A stretch of 64,000 nt of DNA from Parascedosporium putredinis (GCA_949357655.1 CASHTG010000009.1:868001-932000), one strand, 5' to 3'; counted from the first letter of the stretch, positions 47,001 to 60,364 are shown. Translations and numbers: made by a program. The notes: generated from the sequence alone by a model not told the origin.

Positions 47001-48787
47001 CCTCACCCGTCATCACTTTGTTCTTTCCGAGCTTCTACCTCGCAAACTATAGCCAAAATGGCGCTATCAGTACTTGGGCAATACCGGTTGAATAATGGAA
47101 TTCCGCCTGTGGGTCCCTCCCTCCCTCCCTTCCTTCTTGATCCCCTATTGTTGTTCTCCATCGCCGTCTCAATGTGACAGTTGCTGAGCCTGTCTTGCCT
47201 GTCTTTCTCTGCTATTGCATTGTACTCGGCGAATAACTAGTGGAGAAGGACCAAGAGAGGTGGATTGATGTTCCAAGGGCGTGTCCACAGAGAACTCTTC
47301 TTTGCTCACCCTCAGCCGTACCTATTGCCGTTCCACTTCCCACACTTGAGCTTCCGTCCTCTGCGTCCGGCGCATCCTTTATAACGTTACCTGTATCAAT
47401 GATGTTCCCATCACCCAACCGCCAACTACTAGGTTTTCGTTAGCTCCTTCCCTTCCGTTGGCCCAATGAAAACCCAAGCATGCGCTACTAGGAAAGACGT
47501 GGAATTCTCGTGCGGGCTCTTGCCAAGTTGGATGCTTGGATAGCGTCGCATCGCATCGACGTAAGAGGTACTCTCGGCGTCCATCGCTGGATCCCTGGCG
47601 CGCACGCCAACATGGGATTTGCAACAACGGCTTCTGTAAATTCATGAGGAGTGTCTCCATCACCCCTCCTCCCTCCCGGGCCGCACAACCACCGCGGCGC
47701 CCGGAGATTTATTTTTATTTTTTATTTTTCCCTCCCAAACTTCTCGCCTTCTGTAGTCTTGTCACTGGTCCTGCCCAAGGTCCCGGGCCCCCAGGACCTC
47801 TGTGTTCAAATCGATGCGCTACTTTCTTGGCGGCCCCATTGAGTCTCCAGTTGGCAGCCCCTTCTTCAAGATGAAGTGTTCGTCATCTGTCTCTTATCCA
47901 AAACTGAACTGGCGATTCATCGTTACTTTTGAAATACCTTTTGCGAGGAGATGGGAAGGTGTACCTCCTACCGAATAGAACCAAAAAGTTTATATCTAAG
48001 GGGTACCCATACCCTCCCATCCCATCCGTACCAGGTCGTACCCTCCTCCAGCTCCCAGATTCTGTTCCCGGGTTATAGACAACATAGTCGCTCTTGCCTA
48101 CCGCTTGTTGAGATCTTTACCTTTCCATTGTTCCTTCCTGCGGTTCCAAGCCGGATATATTCGACAGCTTAGGTGTTTCCCCGTCTCTCAGCCGTGGTGC
48201 GTGCGTCTCACTTGCTCCTGACCTAGCCCGAGCCGGAAAGGGTCCGGCCAAGCTCAGATTCTACAGCTGTACATCAGGAGCACCCCGTCTACGCCAGAAA
48301 AACTCTCAACGGCATCGCCACAGCATCCATCGAGCTGCAGCATTACCCACCAGTTTTCGTCCAAGAACTTGGCCTTTCCCTTGGCTGGTCTTATCTCGAC
48401 CCAATTTTTCTCTCGTGTTTCCCCCTTTTGTCTTCTTTGTCTTGCTGTTTAATAAACGATTACTCTCCCAAACAACAAATAACGCCTTCCGCATAACACC
48501 AATTTTTCCTCATCTCTATCCCTTCTGTCCTGTTTTATCCCACGTACTTACAGCCATTCTTCCGAATCGCTTGGCCTTGTAATATCCAACCACGCAGTAT
48601 TACCGGCCGCGGTGACCGCGACTTATCTTTCTTCTAAATTATCTAGGCGCTTTCCACACGTGCGCAAACAGGTTCGTCGTTGTCTATCATGTCCATATGG
48701 ATTTCTTTGTTTGGTTCTTTTTTGCTAACCTACCTACCTACCGGGTTAGATCCGGTGTTTCTGGGCTAGACCACCACATCCTTCGAT
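44026..48787. other. 4.8 kb intergenic region between NDK and the MscS channel
   Basis: No recognised gene. A 256-codon open frame lies at 45310-46080 on the plus strand, whose first ATG (near 45517) gives MGSRKKRVTSN. A 240-codon frame lies at 44139-44861, antisense to the upstream part of the NDK leader frame. Neither has a known motif. The 600 bases before 48788 are pyrimidine-rich and probably hold the promoter and a long leader of the channel gene. The segment from about 46100 to 47250 shows nothing. Confidence 0.4.
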
Positions 48788-51288
48788 ATGCCTCCTCCGC
48801 CGGCCCCGCCCCCGACGGAGGCAGCGTCGCCGCAAGATCCTTTCGACGAAAAGCTGTCTGCCAACACGAGCAACACTCTATACCGCCCACCCCAAGACCA
48901 TTCCGCCATCTCTATCACTGGTACCCGAGACCAGGACACGCTTCTTTTCGATGAAGTCGAGCTGCAGCGAGCAGAAAGGCTTGTGTCCACGCGTGAGCAT
49001 GAGCTGACGGCCAAAGGCACCAAGCTTCGGACACAGCAGGTGGTGCACGAGGATAGTGACGATGATTTCGCCCCTCCAGAGACGCGAACGCGGGCACAAG
49101 ATCCTCAACAGCCCGACACCCCCATTTACCGTTTCTGGCTCCGTGTCAAGAAATTCCCTCGATTTATCCGCTACTTCCTCTATCTCATCCCAGGTGCTCT
49201 GTTGCTTCTGATCCCTGTACTGATAGGGTACTTCGTTGACACTTCCGGCATCAACCCTGTTGGCGGAGACGGTGGCGTAGACGTCATGTGGTTTGGCATC
49301 TGGCTAGAGATCGTCTGGTGCAGCCTCTGGGTCTCTCGCATGATCACAAGCGTCGTGCCTTGGATCTTCAAGGGCGTTGCCATCCTCGTCGCGTCCAACA
49401 CTCCTAAGAAGTGGAAGGATGTTGGCCATCGGCTTGAACTGCCCTTTGGCTTGTTTTTATGGATGCTGGCCGTCCTTGTTTCGTACCTTCCCACGCTGAA
49501 TAACCATCGGGTTCCCATCAAAGATGGCGATAACGAGCCTGACGTTAATTGGATCCCGATTGTTTACAAGGTAATCATCTCTCTTTTTGTCCTATCGACC
49601 CTCAATTTCGTCGAAAAGGTCCTTATCCAGTGGATCGCAACATCTTTCCACCAACGTACGTATGCCCTTCGACAAAGCAACAACAAGGGTGCCATCCAGA
49701 TATTGGCTCGATTGTACGAGTACTCCAAGAACAAAATCCCCGACCTCGACGACACGGATGGACCGAGTGGCACGCGAACCCCGATGCAGGCTTTTTCGGA
49801 AAACGCACGCCAGGCCTGGTCTAAAGTCGGTATGCTTGCCAACAAGCTCGGAAACGATTTTATTGGCCGGAAAGTTCCAGTCAACCATCCCAGAAAGGTT
49901 GTGACGGAACTTCTTCGCGAATCCAAGTCAGCCCACGTGCTTGCTCGTATTATCTACCGAGCTCTCCGTGTTGAAGGAAGGGACAATGTGTTGGTGGAAG
50001 ACATGCAAGTCGTCTTCCCTGACGCGGACGAGGCTGAAGAAGCCTTTGGCATCTTCGACAGGGACCTTAATGGGGATATCTCAATGGAGGAGTTTGAGTG
50101 TGTGTGCAACGAAATTCATCTGGAGCGGAAAGCGATCGCGGCCTCGATGAAGGATCTCGACTCCGTGATTAAGAAGCTGGACAACGTCTTTGTCTTTGTC
50201 ATTATCGTGGTCGCCATCATCATTCTTATCTCCATCATCTCAGGTTCGGCAGCCTCCGCATTGGCCTCGGCCGGGACTACTGTTCTCGGCCTGGCGTGGA
50301 TGCTCCAAGCCACCGCTCAGGAGTTTTTGCAGTCCATCATCTTCGTCTTTGTCAAGCACCCTTTCGATGTCGGCGACCGTGTGACGATTTATGGCAACAC
50401 GGGTGCGTTGGGTCGTGGCGACGATTACTACGTGACAACTATCTCGCTTCTCTACACTGAATTCAAGAAGATGGAGGGCCATATTGTGCAGGCGCCCAAC
50501 TCGACGCTCAATACGCTGTTCATTCTCAACCACCGCCGTAGCAACGCCCTGGCGGATCCGATCGAGCTCAAGATCCGCTTTGGCACGACGGAGGAGCAGG
50601 TGAATGAGCTCAAGGCGAGAATGGTGCAGTTTTGCTTGGCCAACAAGCGCGATTACCACGCCAGAATCTTGACCGAGGTTAGAACACTCGACGAGTTGCG
50701 CTCGGCGACGATGAACTTCATCTTTTTCCACAAGAGCAGCTATCAAAACGAGTTGCTGCGTCTGTCACGACACAACCGTTTTGCGACGGAATTGATGGGG
50801 CAGATGATGGACCTTGGTATCCAAGGACCGTACAGGAACGAGCCTGGCGGTAGCCGCGAGTTCCCTCTGTATTGGCATGGCACAGCTCCTCCGGCCTATG
50901 GCAATCACGAGAGCCGGAAGGACCATATGCACTCGCACGCTCACACGGACCATCACGGGATGGATGAACTTGGGAGGAATAGTTCAACAACGACGACAGG
51001 TCTATCCCGACTTCGAACCGAGCCCCGCGTTTCGGAGCTTGCCGAGGAGTCGTTTGCGGATTTCAAGATGTCTATTCCACCCGCCGAGAGCTCAACGTTA
51101 ACCGGAACCGTTCGGTTCGCGACAGCATCCATGAGAGACGCAGTAACGATATCTCGATTGCTAGCCCGACGTTGGACCGGACAGGTACGGCTCAAAGCAC
51201 GTTGAGTAATGGACGACGGATTTGGGGTCGAAAACGACAAGGGTCTAGGGCGCCTCCTCCTATGGTACCTGCCTCGGAGATTGTGTAG
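48788..51288 (+). CDS. MscS-type mechanosensitive ion channel with EF-hand (Msy1/Msy2-like)
   Basis: Fungal MscS homologues such as S. pombe Msy1/Msy2 sit in the ER and control calcium during hypo-osmotic shock. The single exon starts at 48788 (MPPPPAPPPTEAASP). The acidic cytosolic N-terminus leads to transmembrane segments such as FLYLIPGALLLLIPVLIGYF, LELPFGLFLWMLAVLVSYL and VIISLFVLSTLNFVEKVLI. An EF-hand with a canonical loop (FDRDLNGDISMEEF) follows, then VFVFVIIVVAIIILISIISG and the pore/beta-domain motif WMLQATAQEFLQSIIFVF with KHPFDVGDRV. The His-rich tail (DHMHSHAHTDHHGMD) is unusual. The first frame stops at 51205. One C is probably missing at 51080-51082, and in the restored frame the C-terminus runs to PMVPASEIV with a stop at 51286-51288, about 833 residues. 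Confidence 0.95.
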
Positions 51289-52155
51289 AAGAGGAGCTTG
51301 GGAGTAGACGTTTTGATTTGTATTCTGTGCATAAGCATCCATTCCCTTAGTACGGTGTCAGTGGGTCTGGGGGTTGGACAAGATTATATGGTTATGGCGT
51401 TGGGGGTGCATTTTCTTATGTTTTCTTATGATGGCTGACGACGAAACTTAGAACGGGGGTCTCTACCGGGCCCTGGCGCGACCACTTCCAGGTGGAGTGA
51501 CTTGATAGAATAGTGTTAATGAAGCATTTATTGGGTTCCAATACCTTGTCGTGACTCTAGATGTCGCCAATAAGCTTGGCTTTCAGTGAGGTTTTGAATC
51601 GAGGTAAGATGCACCAGCTGTTGACTACATGGATGCAGTGTCGGCTAGCCACAACTTGGGGGCTTCTAATGTAGGAAGGTAAGGCAGGGATCAATTTGAG
51701 AGGATAATGCCATGAATTTCCACAGTTTATTTAAGACTAGAATCCAGAAGAAAATATGGGGAATTTGGTCCGTCTGAGAATATATATCTATGTGAGGATA
51801 TTTGTGAGCCTCTTCAGGCGCCAAAGGGGTCTACTCAAAACCCTCCAAACTCCAGACTCCTTATCCTGATTAAACTTGTTTCTTTGAGTGGTGGAAGTGA
51901 AGGGGAAAAGAAAAGGTGTGGGAAAAATGGAAGATGCGTGCAAATCTAACAAGGCGAGATGATGCACGCAGTATCAATCTAATATAGCCCTCCTTGGCTG
52001 CCGCGCCTCTACATCCAGCTCCCTCTCCTAGCCCCCGCCGTGCCCTACTCTCTCCCCTCTACGCGTTTCCTCTTCGACTCTCTCAAGTCTCTGCCTAGCC
52101 GCTTGGAAGCCCATTGGCACAGACGATTTGCCGCACGAGGCTAGCTAGGCCTGAG
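51289..52155. other. Convergent intergenic region
   Basis: This spacer lies between the stop codons of the MscS gene (plus) and the P450 gene (minus). No coding feature or repeat stands out. The composition is lower-GC around 51680-51850. Confidence 0.5.
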
Positions 52156-54121
52156 TTAGACTTTGAGGAAGGGCCTAATCTCGGCGTACTGGGCGAGGAT
52201 CTCCCTCGCCTTGGCGTCGCTGCGGGGCCGGATATCGATGGGGAAGGGCAAGGGCTCGAGGATGACGTTGGAGTTGGTGGCCTGGGTGTCGAAGTCGATG
52301 GGGCGACCGGTGGCGGGGCAGACCTTGCGGGACACGTCGAAGCCCCAGGCGAGGGAGGCGCCGGTGACGACGAGCTCGTCGTCGACAATGGTTTGGCCGA
52401 GGCAGGTGCGGCGGCCCCAGCCGAACGTGTGCATGCCCTTGCCGTCGCGGAAGTTGGGGTACTTGGTGAGGGGTTCCTGGTAGGAGGGGAAGGAAGGGTC
52501 GAGGTAGCGCTCGGGGTGGTAGTTTTCGGGGTCGGGGTATTCGGATTCGACGCGGTTCATGTTCCTGGGAGGGAGGATGAGGAGATGAACGGAAGCAAGG
52601 AAGAGAGAGAGAGAGAGGGATGAGGGATTTCTTACCATTCGCAGGCGAGGACGATGGTGCCCTTTTCAATCTTGACGCCCTTGAATTCGGAATCCTTTTC
52701 GCATTGGTGGGGGACGCCTAGGGATAGATTGGTGGTTAGTATACGGTGCATGCGGAGTATTTGACTTGAAAAATGGGAAGGTAAGCAAGCGGGGGTGATG
52801 TCAACGCACCGAGAGGGACGCCAGAGCGCCAACGGAGGGTCTCCTTCAAACAAGCGCGGACAGTAGGAAGGTTAGGAGAATCGGCAACGGTAGGCAATCG
52901 GTCCCCGCAGACGCGATCGACCTCCTCCTGGCACTTCTTGAGCCACTCGGGGTGCAGGGCCATGCACATGAAGAAGAACTGCGTAGGGCCGGAGAGCGTG
53001 ACGACGCCGACCAGGCACTGAAAACCGAGCATGCAGCCGGTGGTCTCCTCGTCGGTGGGGCTGAGGTTGACATCCGTGTTTCCGGAGGCCTTGACCTGCT
53101 CAAAGTAGCGGTAGGTCCAGGTATCCTCGGGGAGCTCGCCGCGCATGTAGCGGGCGCGGGCGCTGCGGACGAGGGTGACCCACCAGGCCTTGAGGTTGCG
53201 CTCGCGGCGGATCTCGTAGCGGCGCCAGGGGTTGAAGCGGAGAAAATCGCCAATGTGCCAGAGCGGGGTGACGGTGTTGACGATGGGCCCGGACACGGAC
53301 ATGCGGGTGAGGGTCTCGATGGCCTGGTCGCCGTTCATCTTGCCCTGGGTGGCGTCGTCCCAGGCGAGGCGGGACATGATGCGGCCGGTGAGCTCGCGGA
53401 TGTTGCTGTGGAACTTGTCCGGGTCGAGCACGAGGGTGGCCATGAAGCGCTTGACTTCGCTCTCGATGTGGCCGTAGAAGTGGTTGCTGTGGGCGTTGGC
53501 CATGGCGGAGTGGACCCATTTGCGCTGGTATGTCCACATTTCTGAGGCGAGGGGGAGACACGATTCTAGTTAGCTAACTGTTCATTATATCTCGAACAGA
53601 AGAGCTGAGCCATTCACTGACAAAAGAAAATCTTATATTCTCACGTACCATGTCTGTCCATGAGGGCCGAGTAGACGGGTCCGGCCTTGTGGTTGATTAG
53701 GGCACGGATCTGGGGTCGTCCCGCGAAGCTGTTGCCCTTCTTGACGAGGAGCTCCTGCGCCAGCTTCTCGTCCGAGATGATGACAAACTTTTGGCCCAGC
53801 ATGCTCGTCTGGTAGATGGGGCCGAACTCGTCGGCCCACTCCTTGAACTTGAGCCATAGCCCGAAGCGGGGAGATCGTGGATGCGCCCGATGATGGGGTA
53901 CTGCTTGGGCCCGGGGAACTTGCCGTCCTTGATCTCGCGGCAGGGCTTCGACTCGGGCTGGAGGCTGGAGAAGCGCTTGAGCGCGCCAAAGACGAGGCCC
54001 GGGACGACGAGGAGGCCGAGGTAGATGAGGATCAGGGGAGGCCCTGGGAGTCGACGGCCTCCTCTGATGTGTTGTTCTGCGGGTGGAGGATGGGAGAGTG
54101 CTGCTGCGTGATGGCCTCCAT
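52156..54121 (-). CDS. Cytochrome P450 monooxygenase, microsomal
   Basis: Four exons: 54121-53649, 53541-52810, 52717-52636 and 52564-52156, about 550 residues. The N-terminus (MEAITQQHSPILHPQ) is followed by a membrane anchor (LILIYLGLLVVPGLVFGAL) and the hinge KFPGPKQYPIIGRIHDL. Family motifs are the K-helix ETLRW, the PERF-region YHPERYLDPSFPSYQEP and the heme-binding FGWGRRTCLGQT with the Cys ligand. The C helix has WTYQRKWVHSAM. The I-helix region reads GFQCLVGVVTLSGPTQFFF and lacks the usual acidic-Thr pair. One-base losses at 54035-54038 and 53868-53871 (G runs on the plus strand) break exon 1. No neighbouring biosynthetic gene suggests a cluster, so the substrate is unknown. Confidence 0.94.
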
Positions 54122-57029
54122 CTTGGGCGGGAAGCCTCAGAGGCGAGGAGCTGATGGGAGAGTTACTCGGGCCGTGTAGAACAAAAAATAAGAAAGCTCG
54201 CCTTGCTTTCTCTATCTAGTCCTGGCCGCTTCTCGAGGTGGGCGAGGTTAGTGATGTGTGGATTTCTTCAGATACCGAGAGATGGCCTCTCGAGCGTAAG
54301 GGAATGGGGAAAAGAGAACAAAGAAAAACAAAGGAAAGGCAGGAGACATGTGGGTTCTCTAGGGGGTGGAGGGGGAGAGGAGGGAGAGGGAAGAGGAGAT
54401 ATGTGTGGAGGTTATGTTATTAGGGGTTTGGGGTACACCGTACGTACATGTGGGTTTTTCTCTGTTCGAGGCGTTCCGCCCGCAGGGAATTCCTGAGACA
54501 CCATACATCCCAGACTTAGACCTGGTGCGCTGGAGACATGATTACACAGCGGTGGGAGCAGCAGCGCTCTGCTCTGCCATGCACCGTAAATCTGTTTCTT
54601 TCTTTAGCGTGGGTGGGGAAACCCTTCTCCCGGCTGAGTGCGCATCGTGAGTTACGTAGGAGGGGGATGGGAGGGGGCGGAGAGGTTGAAGGGCGAAGTG
54701 AGCGAGGTGACCGAAGGCCCGTCGTTCTCCGGGGATCATCTAGCTAGGGCTTGAAAGAGAGCTCTAAGGCATCATTATACGGTCGGCGCCTCTCGTTTGC
54801 CAGTCCCCGAAGGAGTAGATAAGCCAAAAAGAAGAAGAGAGATCGAAGAAAGATTGGGCTGGATGGGCGTAGGGCTCAAGGCGGAGGTCCCCAATGGCTT
54901 ATCCATCCCCGGGCAAACTCAGGCAGGGATATGCGGCCAGGTCCCTATCTCCTCGGAACGGCGGATTGGCGAGGGACGGAGAGCTACGTCTCTCTTGGAT
55001 GGTGCGAGGCGGGTTGTCAGCCTCATTGCTTTTTCGAGACTTTGTGTTTGCCGATCACTCACGCTGGTTTCGGGGCGTCTCCTCCCCATTCTAGTCAGCG
55101 ATGGGCTTTTATTTTCTTTCTTGCCGGTTCTGTGTGGCGAGACGCTCGCCCACTACTCAACAAGCCGTGGTGGGTGTTTCTTGTCTATTAGGCACGGTGA
55201 GGGAATGAGGTTGCCTGGCGAGATTGTGTTTTAGGTAGAGAGAAGCAGGCCACGGCAGTATGTCGATGGGTGCGAGACCGCGATGGGACGAGAATCGTTC
55301 CGTGACACTAGGATGGGAAGAGAGGAGGGGAGGTTTCGCTTCCCGACGAACAACACGTAGGGCCAAGAATATGAAACGTTGTACAGATTATGGCGATGGT
55401 CGTCCGCCAAGAGGATGCAAACGTTCCTGTCGGAATTGCAGCATGCAACAGGGCCCGTCCTTGAGGAACGCCGGGAACCAATGCTTTGGGTCCAAATGTC
55501 ACATCGTGGGAGCTGATCTGTGATAGAGTCTAGATACCAGAGTCATCCCCCTCGTGGGCCCTTTCCCTCTATTCTTTTCCCGTCTTTTTCTTTGCCTGTA
55601 GTGTAGTATCCCTCTTTTACGGAGCGTGGAACCAAGGGTACCTGGTGTATGAAGATGTTTTGATTCTCTTCCCGCGTCTTGGTGTGTCGAGTTTCTAGTA
55701 TTGCGAGACAGCTAATTTTATGCTCGTTCAAACTTGCTTTTTCATGGCACTCATCTCATCTGCTTGCTGTTTCCTTTCTGCTCGGAGGGGCTCATAGGGC
55801 TAAAATAACACCACTATAAACGGGATGAAAGAAGAATAGCAATTACCATCGCTTGTGGGACGAGATATGGGGGCCGAATTAGACGCCTCCGATGGCGCCT
55901 CGATCGAATACGGGAACGATCAAGCTGCTCTTTGTTTAGCTCGCCCGTCAATGTCCCAACTTGCAGGGAGGCAACGCGTGGTGGACGAACGAGGGCGCCA
56001 CTGTCGCTGTTCATGTCCGTGGGGAAGTCCGGCGGTGAGAGGTGCTCCAAGTACCTGGCGCAGAGCTGACGGTGTCCGAGACAAAAAAACGAACCCTCCT
56101 AGCGATGTCACGCTTGTGTTGTATTGACTGTTGTTCTTTTTTCTTAACGATTCCAGTCCCCCAAAAAAACCACTTTTCAGCCGCACTACCTATTTATGTT
56201 GCTGTCAATATCTCACTCCTGGAACGGGATATTTTGAACCAAAAAGAGGCTTCGTTCAAGGGTTTACGTAGATATATGCGAGAAAGGATACGTACAGGCA
56301 CGGAAAACCGGCAGAGTTTAGCGATATTTCGTCTGTTGACCCGCTGCTTCTTCGGCCCTAGCTCCGCTCCGCGCCCGGACTCCGCTAGCTTCCTCTCCAG
56401 AAGCTGTCCGACGTTTCCAACCCAGGCTCGCCAATCGGTTTCGAGCGATATGTCATGGCCGAGGGAATGATTCTCGCAACTAGGGTGGCCAGCACCCGAG
56501 ATGGCCTAGTTAGCCGAGAGCGCGACGGTGGGCGAAAAGTGAGACCCCCTCCTCTCTCACGCGGTGGTAGGGGACACCGCAGGAGTGGTGCTATGATTTT
56601 CTAGAGACTCTGCTACAACGATCGTAAGACGACATTCGGGGACCTATCAGGACTCGATGGCGGCTTTGTCTTTCGACCGCTCGCCTGGCTTGGCCTTGGC
56701 AAGGACAAAGGCAATGTGTGGTCTTGCCACGTGAGGATAGGTCCACAGCGTCAATTTGATACCTTGTGCTGTGTCTTGAGCTCCGTCAATATATATATAT
56801 ACTCTCTAGCGGTGATGCAGGCTTTTCTCGCTAAGAGGAGTAAGCCGAACACGATGTGGTGACACTCATTACGCGCCGTTGCTGGGCAAAGGGGCCAAGA
56901 GTGAAGGAGGGATTGAGGCACGGCGAGGAGACTTAAGTGGCTCAACATGACAGCGCGCATCTTGCACGACCAACCGGCGGGCTTGTTGTAAAGAGGAATA
57001 AAAATAGAATTACATACATCGGACTTTGC
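54122..57029. other. 2.9 kb intergenic stretch
   Basis: No gene is recognised. The longest open frames (for example 145 codons at 54797-55234, plus strand, and 142 codons at 56042-56470, plus strand) lack motifs. A short AT dinucleotide run lies at about 56791-56801. The left end carries the P450 promoter. Confidence 0.45.
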
Positions 57030-59046
57030 CTAGGGAACCTTCATTTCCAAGAACAAGTCGAACAACCCATCTCCCATTGGCACGTTCCTATATATCCACT
57101 CCGACGGGGGCTTCGTCGACTTCACCTTGGGCAAGACCCGCGCGCGCGACGTCCGCAACAGGCCCTCCTCCACCATCATCGGCCGCAAGATCCGCGCCTC
57201 GTCGACGATGCCGTTGGAAGGCAGGATCACCTTGCGCGTGACCCAAAAGTTGACGAGGGCCATGGCGACCTGAGCGATGGCGGTGAGGATGAGGATGGCG
57301 TTGGCCCAGTCCCAGTGCGACACGGTAAGCTCGGCCCCGACAAAGGGCTCGTGCCCGTCCACGGAGATTTTGTCATTGTCCCGGGCCGCCACGGCGATGA
57401 CGCCGACGCTGAAGCGCGAGATGATGAGGCCCATGGTCTCGGTCGATCCGTTCTGGGGCTGCCCTATGTACGTCTCAGCCGGGTACACGGCGTACTGGAG
57501 TTCGTCGTCGCTGTCGCCATCGTCGGCGGTTGTCGCGTTGGTGGATGTAAAAGTGTACGTATAGCCGCGCAGGGCGATGCTCTGCGACGCCAGCTGCGCG
57601 AGCGCGGGGCCGACTTGCTCAATCTCCCGCGTCACGTTGGCGACGGCGCCGATGGTGACGTTGCACTCGTAGAACCAAGGTGACGTGAACGAGGACTCGA
57701 ACACGTTGATGACGCTGCACCGGGGCCCACAGTCGCGCTCCGTGTCCAGCAGGAACGTGGCGCGATTTTGAAACCCCTGCCAGGGCACGGAGAATTCCAG
57801 GTCCCCGTCGTCCGTCCGGAACGTGATGTTGCCATTGCCGCCGTCGCCGCCCCAGACGATGGGCCAGGCGTCGCAGTTGGTGCTGGCGTTGATGCTGCGG
57901 TTCGAGACGGCGCTGATGAGGCCGTAGTTGGGGTCGTCGAAGGACTTGGTGGACGTTTCGTGAAAAAGTAGGTGCACACGCTGTTGTCTCCCTGGCAGAA
58001 CACGGCGGGGTCGCTCGAGTACCAGAGCTGTCTCGGGACGGGCTGGTCCTCCATAAACGCCGTTCCGTACGTTAGTGATATCAAGCCGTACCTAAAAAAT
58101 GGAAGGGGGTTGTTAGCGACGAGTCTTGGAGCGCCGTAGACTATGCTGAGGTCTTTGTGGCTGTACTCAGGAGGCTAGAAGGGGAGGGAAATGAGGCGGG
58201 ACTGGGAGGGAAACGGCTTACCTGTTGGCGAGGTATTGCTGGCCTTGATGTAGAATATTGCTGGGCGCCACGAGGTTCAGCGTGCTGATGTTGCTGAGCT
58301 CGGGGATCGAGATTTTGCCTGGCTTCAACAGCGCCATGTCCCAGTTGCTCGACATCCCGTACGTTAGGGTCATGGACGCGTACGCGATCTGCACGGCCTT
58401 TTGTGTTGACTTGGTTAGCTAATAGCTCCGCTGGCGCCGAGGTTGGACAGGGCGTAGGATACCAAGTTGCAAACGAGCCAGAAGGCTACAACTACCATGG
58501 TTATGGCCTTTTGCTCCCTGTCGCGAGCTTGAGAAGATGGATCACGTCATCGCTACGAAGAATCTGCTCGACCTGTAGAAACCTCCCCAAGTTTCATTGC
58601 CCAAAGTTAGCAGACGCTCGTTTCTTTAAAACAGATACCAGTCTTCGTCAGTACCCCTATAGACGGGGCGCGAGACGAGCTCCGATAAAGCAAGCAAGAG
58701 CAATCTGGGACGCACCTGTTTAACCGGCCGATACCGCCGGCTCAAGATGTACCAGCGAATATTCAACGTAGCCTCGCCAAGGGACGAAAACACGTTGATC
58801 ACCAGTAGAATCAGTATGGCCGTGGTCACCGCGTTAAATATACGCCTGCCTTTGACGGTGATGGTGCGTTTATTCTGGTACACGATAAGCATGGCGTACA
58901 TGCCGGCGACGAGCGCCAAGGTGATGACCATCCTGACCACCGCTCGAAGAAGAACGTGGTGGTTTTGCGTCGGGTGCGCGGCCAACCCCTTGGGCCGGCT
59001 GGGCTCGGGGAGAGGTTGCTGGAACAGGGCGAGACGGGGTCCGCAT
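57030..59046 (-). CDS. Fungal multi-pass membrane protein with glycosylated lumenal domain, function unknown
   Basis: The N-terminal part has hydrophobic segments VITLALVAGMYAMLIVYQ and NAVTTAILILLVINVFSSLG, then an intron after RYRPVKQ and VEQILRSDDVIHLLKLA. A further segment is ITMVVVAFWLVCNL. After two more introns the main exon encodes a large presumed lumenal or extracellular domain with Cys residues (NCDAWPIVWGGDGG, ERDCGPRCSVINVFESSF) and at least six N-glycosylation sequons. A last membrane helix (ANAILILTAIAQVAMALVNF) precedes a cytosolic tail ending GDGLFDLFLEMKVP. This resembles a widespread uncharacterised fungal family, but I cannot name a domain. The start is uncertain (59046 is the first plausible ATG) and the frame breaks at a T run near 57963 and at two upstream places. 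Confidence 0.65.
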
Positions 59047-60364
59047 TGTCAACGGCGGCGTCTGGTGACTGAGTTCTCTCGATCTGGGTCCTTGAGTCTG
59101 ATGGAAAGGGGTCTATCGCGTTGAATTAAACCATTGTTGCGATAAGTCAGAAGTTGAGACTCGCGCTTGCAAAGACGTCGGGAGCTGGCTCACGGGGCCG
59201 CGGGCCGGGGACAAATGTAACATACCGGCCTTTTCCGTCTTCTCCGAAAACTCCCCGTTGGAGGGAGGCTCCATCAGGACAATCAAGCTCCTTTGTTCTT
59301 ACAAGGACAGCGCGATCAAGCTGGTTGGAGAAGATCACCGAAACATGGGTCGTCCTACACCGCGTGCTATAAATGACCAAGGAATGACTGAACTAGCGAG
59401 AACGAATTCAAGGGACCGCCGCACCGGTACACTGGTCTCCCACTGGCGCGCGCGAACCTCTTTAAATGTAAACTCAAGTCTCGCCGATCAGCGAATGTAT
59501 TTCGTTACAATAGGTCGGCGGATTGCCTCCGGTAGCCAACCTCTTCCAAGAACCATAGCTTCAGCCAAGGGAGGAATGGCGTTTCGCTAGATCAAAACTC
59601 TCTCTCTCTCTCTTCTCCACGAGGCGGCAAAAAAAAGGTGGAGGACAAACTGCGTGCATCCGGCGAGGTTCGAGTATAGCAGCCACATTGGACCAATGAA
59701 GCAGGAGCGCTGCGGGGCCTGGGCTATCGTATATCGAGCTTAGACCAGATTCGTGGGTTGCTAGCGTGTACAAGGGTTCAAAGTTGGGACGGCGAACTTT
59801 CTTGCGCAAGGTTAATTTGTATGGGAGCAGCAACCTGACTCGGAAAACTCCACATTTAGACTTGTACAAGAGTGGTAAGGGAACGAGAGATGGGAAGAGA
59901 TTATTCACCATCATGGCAGCTACACACATCGAGTCGGGTAGAACAAGCGGTTGTTTATTTTCTAGCGCACAAAGATTCTACGAGTTGTCCCTGCTGGCCG
60001 TTGCACGGTCAAGGGCAAGAGGAGGCACCCCTCTCACCCTCATGCTCCTGCCTGTCCTTTGTGTAACGGCCAAGGGCTGTTTCTTGGCCGGAATATGTGA
60101 ACGTCCTTCAACAATGACTCGGGAGAGGAGAATGTCACGTGCATCGTCGCGGTATTCACGCTCTTTCCGCCCTGCCGTGCATGGTTGGGCTGGGAATCGA
60201 CTTGAATGTGCACTCCAGGCAGCTAGCACCGGTGTGCTTCTCGCCCTGGACTTGGTTGATGGTAGCCGATCCATGTCAACTAGAGTTCCTTGCACATAAT
60301 CCGGTTGAAAGAAGAGACGAAAAAAATCAAAAGAGAATATACTCTGTGTCCCACGATAGGCTCC
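59047..60364. other. Intergenic between divergent membrane-protein and NLR genes
   Basis: The stretch should contain both promoters and perhaps the true first exon of the membrane protein. Open frames of about 180 codons occur on both strands (59766-60299 plus, 59978-60532 minus) without motifs. A CT-rich run lies near 59597-59614. Confidence 0.45.
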
